A stretch of 64,000 bases of DNA, taken from an uncultured Gilliamella sp. Lineage in GTDB: Bacteria > Pseudomonadota > Gammaproteobacteria > Enterobacterales > Orbaceae. A program made the position numbers and the translations under genes. Each line of letters starts with the position of its first letter. Position 1 is the stretch's first letter. The notes beneath the pieces are model-generated. The model was given only the letters and a program-made list of their open reading frames with translations, searched no databases and was not told the origin of the DNA. Shown one piece after another: positions 57,207 through 64,000 of the stretch. Where the stretch lies: assembly GCA_946482005.1 (NCBI GenBank), contig CAMLPV010000008.1, forward strand, positions 55,806 to 119,805, written 5' to 3'.

Positions 57207-57233
57207 ATCCCAGCCTAAAAGCTGGGATTTTTT
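57207..57233 (+). terminator. Rho-independent terminator
   Basis: ATCCCAGC CTAAAA GCTGGGAT TTTTT. Confidence 0.85.
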
Positions 57234-57282
57234 ATATTTGGAGCTACTTCATATTACAAAAACACAACAATTAACTTACTTT

Positions 57283-57439
57283 TAATGGTGACAGATTGTG
57301 GGTCCTGTTGTAAAGCCAAGCTCATTAAATAAGTTACTTTCAATGATAAGCTGCGAAGATGGGGGAAAGTAAAGCGATAGCAAGGGAGGCATATTTTCTG
57401 TTTTTTTACTTCCTTTTTTAGCTGCCAAATTTTAACCAA
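57283..57439 (-). pseudogene. SymE-like relic 1 (frameshifted)
   Basis: Minus strand, two frames: PSSQLIIESNLFNELGFTTG + PQSVTIKSKLIVVFL*; compare intact PQLTIKGFWLEAFGFYAGQAVVVKIERNKLIIEL. Confidence 0.6.
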
Positions 57440-57604
57440 CCAACTGCTAAGCCTGATGCTTTAAAAAAATAGCGTCTAAAATCAATTTTGCCAATTAGCA
57501 ATAAAAGCACATTCCAGAAAATTGACGGACGAGTTACTACTCTTTAAACTATGATAATTACAGATAAAACTGGCAATTACAGTAACACAAGGAGGAATAT
57601 CTTT

Positions 57605-57940
57605 ATGATAAACAAGGATGAGTTAATTAAAAAAAAGTTGGATGAATTTGATCAATTAGAAAAGGAAATAATTTATCCGTTTTTCTTATCAGAATTTGGC
57701 GAATTAACTTCTGCATATTATCTTTGTAAAAATTACGATCAGGGCGTTGAAATATATGCTTATCTGGTTAATGGCAAATATGTTATTGAATTTGATGTTT
57801 CAACTATAGATCACTCTATAATAATAAATTCAATAATAACTCCCAATGAATATAAGAAATCAATACAAGGTAGAGGCAGAACACAAAAGGAAAAAAGAGA
57901 ATATTTCGATAAAATTATGAAAGAGAGTAATGCAAACTGA
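57605..57940 (+). CDS. Small protein, probable immunity protein
   Basis: AAGGAGG SD 9 nt upstream of MINKDELIKKKLDEF; position in cassette array. Confidence 0.5.
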   Translation: MINKDELIKKKLDEFDQLEKEIIYPFFLSEFGELTSAYYLCKNYDQGVEIYAYLVNGKYVIEFDVSTIDHSIIINSIITPNEYKKSIQGRGRTQKEKREYFDKIMKESNAN

Positions 57941-58029
57941 TTTATTTGATGAACTATTTTTCCAGTTCTGCGATTTCAATGGCAGAATTGGAGTAACTAT
58001 CTTCTTGTTATGTGCGCTATTTCGTGAAT

Positions 58030-58180
58030 TGGACAATCACCTTAACTTTTTTAGTCGTGACGCTGACAGGCTTACCAGTGGTAAATCTGAGTCCATTGAG
58101 CCAATTGACTTTAATGATAAGTTATGGAGCCTGAACACCTTTATCATAGTTAATGCCTTTATCCATTTTTACCAAAATAT
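58030..58180 (-). pseudogene. SymE-like relic 2 (in-frame TAA)
   Basis: Minus strand MDKGINYDKGVQAP*LIIKVNWLNGLRFTTGKPVSVTTKKVKVIVQFTK*; the + ORF 57930-58220 is its antisense. Confidence 0.65.
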
Positions 58181-58452
58181 AACCACTTTACTTAAACACA
58201 ATAGTAATAAAACGGTATAGACACCTGAATTATTTTTACAGAAAAACTATACTAAACCAAAATAATCAAATAATTATCATTTTTTCAGGCATATGATATT
58301 ATGTCGGCAATAACACTGACTTAAAAAGTACAGTAATTGCCCTCGAAACCGAAAAACTTATTATGAAAAAAATATATTTATTAAGAACAGCATTAAGCGA
58401 TACTTGCTTTTTTATTCAAGACTATCCTAAAGAAGAAATAAGGGAATAAAAC

Positions 58453-58827
58453 ATGAATAAAATAAAATGGATTGTTCAAGTAATAGCTCAGCCTTATGAA
58501 ATTCAGAAAAGTTTGTTTCCTGATTTTGCTAATGTAGCTGATGAACTAGCCGTTGAATGGGAGGGAGCTTTAGATGAGCTAAATATTACCTCTATAACAG
58601 ATGAACAACGAAGTGTAATTAAAAAACTAGATGATTATATGCTGTCTATTAGTGGACCTGCTAATATTCAATACTGGAATAATACTGCACTTTGCAAAAG
58701 TGTAGAATGGCAGAAAATGCGAGAAATGGCTATTGATATTTTATCTATAATGCATTGGGAAAAAATTGTTCCAGCTAAGCCTAAGGCAATCTATATTAAT
58801 CAGGATAATGTAAGCATCATGTCTTAA
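58453..58827 (+). CDS. Small protein, probable immunity protein
   Basis: 124-aa ORF with AGGGA SD, in cassette array, followed by SymE relic. Confidence 0.5.
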   Translation: MNKIKWIVQVIAQPYEIQKSLFPDFANVADELAVEWEGALDELNITSITDEQRSVIKKLDDYMLSISGPANIQYWNNTALCKSVEWQKMREMAIDILSIMHWEKIVPAKPKAIYINQDNVSIMS

Positions 58828-58850
58828 ATATTTATTTTATTTACTATTCT

Positions 58851-58955
58851 TTAGATCTGCATAGCAAACCTAATAATTAACTTATCATCCACGATTGTTA
58901 TGATTACTGGCATGAATTTTAGCTCTTCTAGTCAATATTCTTTAATGAGACATTT
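58851..58955 (-). pseudogene. SymE-like relic 3
   Basis: Minus strand KEY*LEELKFMPVIITIVDDKLIIRFAMQI*; TGA at the position of the conserved W. Confidence 0.6.
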
Positions 58956-58961
58956 TTGATC

Positions 58962-59280
58962 ACAACAATATTCAAGTAATTGGGCTACAGCAAGTCTTGA
59001 TAAGGTTATTAATGAGTTTGCAGTCTCAAATCCAATAATAACTACAACTGAAAAAGGAAAAAGAATTTATACTAATCCAACAACAAGTATACAGGTGGTT
59101 GAGGATTTGTCTGGAAACTACTTCCGAATTTATAACCCTAATATTTCGGGAAAAAGAGCTTATCTGGATTTGAATGGTAATATTCCTAACAACAAATTAT
59201 TAGAAAATGGAAAAGAAGCTGGCCGAAGTCAAGGTGAATATAATGCGGTAACTCATTTTAATATAAAAAGGAATAAATAG
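58962..59280 (+). pseudogene. Orphan polymorphic-toxin C-terminal fragment lacking delivery core
   Basis: Open frame SQQYSSNWATASLDKVINEFAVSNP...YFRIYNPNISGKRAYLDLNGNIPNNKLLENGKEAGRSQGEYNAVTHFNIKRNK with no upstream start. Confidence 0.6.
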
Positions 59281-59281
59281 T

Positions 59282-59614
59282 ATGAAATATATATCCGTTC
59301 CAGTAAATAAAAGTGCAATGGAGCGCCTAGATTTAGATAATTGTGTTGATGGTGATTTGATTGAATTAATTCTTGATGAAGATAATTATACAAATCTTTT
59401 AAAGAGTAATGTTATTAATCAACTTAATAATGAATTAGATATAAACATTGATGATTATGAAGATGAAAAGATAATCGATCTTGATAAGCTTATAAAGGCT
59501 AAAAGTATTATTCAAAATTCAATAGTATCCAATAATAGCGAAATGTTGATTCAATTATTAACTCAAGTTGATAATGCAATAAAGTATAAAACAGGGCTAT
59601 TTTTTTATTTTTAA
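59282..59614 (+). CDS. Probable cognate immunity protein
   Basis: Starts immediately after the toxin fragment stop; acidic 110-aa protein. Confidence 0.6.
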   Translation: MKYISVPVNKSAMERLDLDNCVDGDLIELILDEDNYTNLLKSNVINQLNNELDINIDDYEDEKIIDLDKLIKAKSIIQNSIVSNNSEMLIQLLTQVDNAIKYKTGLFFYF

Positions 59615-59670
59615 ATGTAATAGTAAGGTCCTTACCTAAATCCTATTAGGATCTTACTTTGATATCTATA
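59546..59670 (+). repeat. Direct repeat copy A (immunity 3' end + terminator)
   Basis: ttgattcaattattaactcaagttgataatgcaataaag... repeats at 60091. Confidence 0.85.
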
Positions 59671-59684
59671 CTTTTATCTCAAGT

Positions 59685-60071
59685 TTGATAACTAACAGCA
59701 TTTGCTGCTCCTCAAATAAAAAATGCCAGATATTTAATATAGATCATTTAGATTCAAATATTTATGGTCGAGTAATTTTTAATGGTAGCGTTTTTTTAGA
59801 ACTGGAAGAAGAGAATATCCTACCATTTATCATTGGATGTGATGATTTGGTGGGTGGTTATGAAGGTATAACCAAAATAAATCACCAAAAAGAATCAGAA
59901 GTAGCAATGAAGAATAAAGTTCTAGACATTAGTAGGTTTAATAATATTGAGTCACCAATATGGGATTTTGACTTTTTAATGGAGTATCTTCCTAGTTGTG
60001 ATGGCTATAGAGAAGCGATAAAAAATTATCCTCCGACTAACAACTCATCAGAGATAGAGTTAAATGAATAA
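59685..60071 (+). CDS. Probable (possibly N-truncated) immunity-like protein
   Basis: ORF ISRFNNIESPIWDFDFLMEYLPSCDGYREAIKNY; no good SD at first ATG. Confidence 0.35.
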   Translation: MITNSICCSSNKKCQIFNIDHLDSNIYGRVIFNGSVFLELEEENILPFIIGCDDLVGGYEGITKINHQKESEVAMKNKVLDISRFNNIESPIWDFDFLMEYLPSCDGYREAIKNYPPTNNSSEIELNE

Positions 60072-60090
60072 AAAAGTTATTCTTTGAATA

Positions 60091-60215
60091 TTGATTCAAT
60101 TATTAACTCAAGTTGATAATGCAATAAAGGATAAAACAGGGTTATTTTTGAATTTAAATGTAATAGTAAGATCCTTATCAAAAAACTTTGAGGATCTTAT
60201 TTTGACATCTATAGA
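60091..60215 (+). repeat. Direct repeat copy B (relic immunity tail + terminator)
   Basis: Matches 59546-59670 at about +545 with substitutions; not in an intact gene. Confidence 0.85.
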
Positions 60216-60235
60216 TAAATTTAAGGAGCATCCTA

Positions 60236-60718
60236 ATGCTGAATAATATTATAAATAAGCTTCCTGATGGAAGAGCTGAAAATGAGTTAGCTCATTATTT
60301 AAGAAAACTACCTGAGCATGAAAGTTCAGCTTTGATGGAAATTTTGCTAAAACATAATTCTGATGTAGTTAGAGAATCCTCACTAAGATTGATCCCGCGT
60401 GTTATTAGGGATCGTAGTGTGTTGATAAAGTTTTTAGACATGGGATTAGAAAAAAAAAATGTCTCTGGGGCTAAGCCTTGGATTAAAGCGACGGTATCTG
60501 GATTAGGTTATAAAAAATTACTTCAGCACATTAAAAAAGTAGCTGAAACAAACCCTGACTGGATACTACATGCTTGGTATCAATTAGTTCCTCTTGTAAT
60601 AAAGGAAGCTCCCGAAAAAATTCAGTATTTGCAGGAGATAGAAAAAATTATTGATGCTCATTTATGTAATGAACTAAAAGGCTCATGGTTAAGAACCAAG
60701 GAAGCTGTACCTATCTAA
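60236..60718 (+). CDS. Alpha-helical (HEAT-like) probable immunity protein
   Basis: 160-aa ORF in cassette array; SD AAGGAG. Confidence 0.5.
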   Translation: MLNNIINKLPDGRAENELAHYLRKLPEHESSALMEILLKHNSDVVRESSLRLIPRVIRDRSVLIKFLDMGLEKKNVSGAKPWIKATVSGLGYKKLLQHIKKVAETNPDWILHAWYQLVPLVIKEAPEKIQYLQEIEKIIDAHLCNELKGSWLRTKEAVPI

Positions 60719-60866
60719 TTAGACTTATTATCCTCACCTAATCGGTGTGGATTTTGTTTTAGCTTTTAACTCGATGATTGGGAATTAAAGTTAGCACCAC
60801 CTAAAAAACTAGGTGATCTTCCTGTTGTAATTCACGCTCGGCTAGTTAAATAAAAGGGGGGTGTTA

Positions 60867-61256
60867 ATGAGTATTAATTTAAATGATCCTATCAAAATAT
60901 TTTTTGATGAGATAGAGATAGATAATTATTTACCATCAATTAAATTTAAAATTGATATTAATATGAAACAGTTTACTCATCATTTAGCATACAGTGGTGA
61001 AATTTGGATTGATTGTAATGTTTGGGATCTTTTCTCTAAAGGACTTAATAAGAGAGAAAGCGCAGTGTTACATGATATGAATGATGTTTTTATTATAAAA
61101 ATAATAAAAAAACATGAGTTTATAGAGTTTGCATGGTCAGTTAAGAGACAAGATCCAGAAGGAAACGTTATGACGGCTACCTATAGTAGTAAGATTACTG
61201 ATGATGTTTATTCATTAATCAGAAATGAATTTACTAATTATCCTAAATGGTGGTAG
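60867..61256 (+). CDS. Probable immunity protein
   Basis: MSINLNDPIKIFFDEIEIDNYLP...; AGGGGGG SD; in array. Confidence 0.5.
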   Translation: MSINLNDPIKIFFDEIEIDNYLPSIKFKIDINMKQFTHHLAYSGEIWIDCNVWDLFSKGLNKRESAVLHDMNDVFIIKIIKKHEFIEFAWSVKRQDPEGNVMTATYSSKITDDVYSLIRNEFTNYPKWW

Positions 61257-61259
61257 ATA

Positions 61260-61287
61260 GTCAGATCCCCAACCTGTGAGGATCTGA
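61260..61287 (+). terminator. Stem-loop terminator
   Basis: GTCAGATCC...GGATCTGAC perfect 9-bp stem. Confidence 0.7.
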
Positions 61288-61288
61288 C

Positions 61289-61518
61289 TTATATGGTTCA
61301 AATAATTCAATCTGGTATGAGACTAAATCAGGACGCTATTGGCAAGATCATGCTCAGGCAGGTAGTAAAGGATTTAAGAAATTTAAATCCGATGTGGATC
61401 TCATGCGAGTATTGCCAAGTAAAATGGTGCGTCTTTTGAAGTGCATTCTAACACACCTATCCCTCAGCATGTTAAAGACTGGTTAACATCAAAGAACATA
61501 CCGTTTAAGGAATATTAA
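61289..61518 (+). pseudogene. Frameshifted orphan toxin C-terminal domain
   Basis: YGSNNSIWYETKSGRYWQDHAQAGSKGFKKFKSDVDLM... then frame change to GASFEVHSNTPIPQHVKDWLTSKNIPFKEY*. Confidence 0.6.
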
Positions 61519-61519
61519 T

Positions 61520-61936
61520 ATGGGAATGCAAGTCAGCATAGATATAAATTTTGCACAAGAATATTCTCCTAAAGAGATATTAAAGTGCCTAATAAATAAT
61601 GGCGGGAATATTTATTATCAAAATATGGTCACTTATCTATCGTCAAATGATATCGATGATTATAACTGGTTAAATATCGACATGAATTTGTTCAATTTAG
61701 ACGAGTTTATAAACTCTCATAATATTATGGATAAAATCGGTATAGTGATGGTTTATGATAATGAATCAGGGGGTAATTTATTAATTTACCCTAACTATTT
61801 ATCTATGTCATTGTCAATAAATCGTCAGTATTTATCTGGGGAAGAGATTCCAGATTTTAATTGGTATCTAAAAAAAATGAGTGTGTTTTTAAGAAATATA
61901 AAACTATCTAGCATACAATGTGAAACCATCTACTAA
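61520..61936 (+). CDS. Probable cognate immunity protein
   Basis: 138 aa directly after toxin relic stop. Confidence 0.55.
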   Translation: MGMQVSIDINFAQEYSPKEILKCLINNGGNIYYQNMVTYLSSNDIDDYNWLNIDMNLFNLDEFINSHNIMDKIGIVMVYDNESGGNLLIYPNYLSMSLSINRQYLSGEEIPDFNWYLKKMSVFLRNIKLSSIQCETIY

Positions 61937-61943
61937 TGAATAA

Positions 61944-61966
61944 TCCCCACCTAACCCGGTGGGGGA
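61944..61966 (+). terminator. Stem-loop terminator
   Basis: TCCCCACC TAACCC GGTGGGGGA. Confidence 0.7.
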
Positions 61967-61980
61967 TCTTGTTTTACCTC

Positions 61981-62106
61981 TTAGCTCAGTCCCTCAATCC
62001 TAATAATCAACTGCTCCTGTTGCGCATCGATGATGACTGGCTGACCGGTAGTAAAGTCGAAAACTTCCAGCCAGCGGCTTTTAATGGTCATAATGGCCGG
62101 GAACGA
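61981..62106 (-). pseudogene. SymE-like relic 4, truncated and abutting Rhs core
   Basis: Minus strand PAIMTIKSRWLEVFDFTTGQPVIIDAQQEQLIIRIEGLS*. Confidence 0.7.
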
Positions 62107-62109
62107 GGG

Positions 62110-62922
62110 GGTGAGATTTACTACTACTTCAATGACCAACTGGGGACACCGCAGGAGTTAGTGACGACTCAGGGGGAGATTGTATGGAGTGCTGTGTATA
62201 AATCTTATGGTAACTCAGCAATTGATTATCAAACGGTACCCCAACCGCTGCGACTATCGGGACAATATTTTGATGAAGAATCGAGGTTACATTATAATCG
62301 ACACCGTTACTATGACCCGCACTGTGGGCGTTACATTAGTCAAGACCCGATTGGTTTAGCGGGGGATGAAAATGCCTATAGTTACGTGGCTAATCCAATC
62401 TCTCGGATAGATCCTTTAGGGTTAAATGAAGTCTGTCCGGGAACGGAAGCTGGAAAGGGGACTACAGGTGCGACACAAGCGGGAAGAGAAGCGATTGGAG
62501 TGCCTGCAACTCAATCTAAAAATCCGTTAAATCCAGTACAGCAATATGATGTTCACGGAAATGAGATTGTTTATCGGACTATGTCTCCTGAGTAATTTAA
62601 GCAATTTGAAAGAACAGGTATTATGCCAGCAACCACAGAAACCTCAGTTTCGCTAGTTCTAAGCTATTTGTCAAAATATGATGGTATAACAGTAAAAATT
62701 ACAGTTAAACCTGGTACATTCTCCGAGCTTGAAAAAATAGGGATTGCAGTGAATGAAGCAGAAGCAAAACAACTGCCGAGTATGTCAACTCAAACAGGAA
62801 AATGAATGGATACCAATATCCGTTTTAAAGTTTAAGGTGAGCAAATGACGACCCAAGTTGGGCAAGGTAAAGGAATGGAAATTCTTAATAATAATATTGT
62901 CTATTTTGAAAAAGTGCAATAA
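62110..62922 (+). pseudogene. Orphan Rhs core + C-terminal toxin with three in-frame stops
   Basis: GGEIYYYFNDQLGTPQELV...YFDEESRLHYNRHRYYDPHCGRYISQDPIGLAGDENAYSYVANPISRIDPLGL; single frame to 62922 broken only at 62593, 62803, 62833. Confidence 0.8.
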
Positions 62923-62934
62923 AAGGAAAGAATT

Positions 62935-63417
62935 ATGCTATTAAAGTTAGAAAATACAAAAGTGCCTATGAAATTGGTATATCTTCTTTCTGAAGAGTTA
63001 CAAGCTAATCCAGAAAAGATCACTTTAACTCAAGCTCTCACACTGGATCATTCAAGACCTAATATGGGTCTTAAAGGTACTAATGGTCTTTTTGGCTCCC
63101 AAGAATGGTGGAATAGTATTGAGCAAAATAAAATGCCTTTACTATTTATTTCAGGAATTATAATTAGAACCTATGTCGCCGGACAAGATCCATCATTGAT
63201 AGATAACAGCTTCAGTTTATTATTAGATGATGGATCAGTATGTGAAGAAGGTATTTATAATTATATAAAAGAAGATGATAAAAAGCTTTTTAGAGTCGGA
63301 TCCAAAGTTAATATTATTTATGCTCGTGATGAGTTGAAAAGAAGTGGGGCTAATGGAGAAAAGATCTATTTAGATATAGTGCTAGAAATGGCAGTTTCAT
63401 TAGCACCTGTTGAATAA
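62935..63417 (+). CDS. Probable immunity protein for the adjacent Rhs toxin
   Basis: 160-aa ORF with AAGGAAAG SD, 12 nt after toxin frame. Confidence 0.6.
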   Translation: MLLKLENTKVPMKLVYLLSEELQANPEKITLTQALTLDHSRPNMGLKGTNGLFGSQEWWNSIEQNKMPLLFISGIIIRTYVAGQDPSLIDNSFSLLLDDGSVCEEGIYNYIKEDDKKLFRVGSKVNIIYARDELKRSGANGEKIYLDIVLEMAVSLAPVE

Positions 63418-63460
63418 GCATTAATCCCCGCTTTAACCAACGGCGATCTTTTATTGCTTT

Positions 63461-63697
63461 TTAGAGCTGCATCGCAAGTTCAATAATTAACTTGTTGCGC
63501 TCAATTTTTACCACGACAGCTTGCCCGGCATAAAAGCCGAAGGCTTCCAGCCAGAATCCTTTAATGGTCAGTTGTGGTCTGGGGTTGGGTTGCCCGCCAT
63601 TAGTGCTGTAATCGACCGTTAAGCTGCGCTTTGGACGTGGTTTTATCGTTCTGGTTTTAGTAATGGTAGTTTTTAGCGTAGAATATGCCTTAGTCAT
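63461..63697 (-). CDS. SymE-family toxin-like protein (intact)
   Basis: RSLTVDYSTNGGQPNPRPQLTIKGFWLEAFGFYAGQAVVVKIERNKLIIELAMQL matches recalled SymE pattern (RQLTVSY...LKGQWLEAAGF.TGTAVDVKV). Confidence 0.8.
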   Translation of the reverse strand: MTKAYSTLKTTITKTRTIKPRPKRSLTVDYSTNGGQPNPRPQLTIKGFWLEAFGFYAGQAVVVKIERNKLIIELAMQL

Positions 63698-63788
63698 AGC
63701 TAACTTCTGGTAAGTAAATTATTGATGGTTTCAGGCGTATATCTAAGATTGATGATGGGCAATGACCATTGGTGTAGCAATATGATAA

Positions 63789-63950
63789 ATGTGGTCGTAT
63801 TACGCAGGAGCATCAAAAGTTTATCAATTAAAAGGAAGCCTGAATGGTGTTTCTGGTAAATTTGAATGGGTAGATCCTAATTTAGGAGGTTTAAGCCATC
63901 GTATGTTTTTACCAAATGGAACAATTAATGGAATCCCATCTAAGTCATGA
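63789..63950 (+). pseudogene. Orphan toxin C-terminal fragment
   Basis: MWSYYAGASKVYQLKGSLNGVSGKFEWVDPNLGGLSHRMFLPNGTINGIPSKS*; stop overlaps next start (ATGA). Confidence 0.55.
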
Positions 63951-64000
63951 TAAATAAAATATTTAATGAACTTGAAAAGTTCAAAATAGTTGATTGGGGA
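63947..64000 (+). CDS. Probable immunity protein, truncated by window edge
   Basis: ATG overlapping toxin stop; MINKIFNELEKFKIVDWG... Confidence 0.5.
   Translation, partial: MINKIFNELEKFKIVDWG

Noticed and set aside
57930-58220. 96-aa + strand ORF in track
   Set aside because: Its sequence is the complement of a SymE-like relic, so it is most likely not a gene
60760-60850. Possible sixth SymE relic on the minus strand
   Set aside because: Only a short ITTGRSP-like stretch; too degenerate to support
1-64000. CRISPR arrays, rRNA operons, tRNA genes, IS transposases
   Set aside because: None recognised by eye; no regularly spaced repeats or transposase motifs seen, though a tRNA could be missed without a scan

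Overview
This AT-rich gammaproteobacterial chromosomal window looks Orbaceae/Gilliamella-like from gene content and order (inference only). About 0-56 kb is mostly ordinary housekeeping: bglF/bglA, citG, ftsK, rsuA-rsmJ-prlC, mlaFEDCB-ibaG, metNI, pepN, pncB, asnS, tandem porins, mgsA, mdtH, gmhA, ribH-nusB, nadR-like, ubiE-ubiB-tatABC, hldE, gor, tag, mnmE and kptA. From about 56.9 kb to the right edge lies an accessory island. It is an array of Rhs/polymorphic-toxin C-terminal remnants and small immunity-like genes on the + strand, each block repeatedly followed by a convergent SymE-like gene or SymE relic on the - strand (at least five copies, one intact). Main points for follow-up: (1) the toxin/immunity/anti-oriented symE cassette array; (2) a compact leader upstream of an RNA ligase + HD/P-loop RNA-repair operon, with two overlapping mini-ORFs, a long-range stem and a hairpin over the ligase Shine-Dalgarno; (3) a recent 251-bp tandem duplication of the mnmE 3' end; (4) a NadR-like protein lacking both the HTH and a recognisable Walker A; (5) ubiE directly abutting ubiB with no ubiJ between them. 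Everything was read by eye from the sequence and ORF track; no database search was run.
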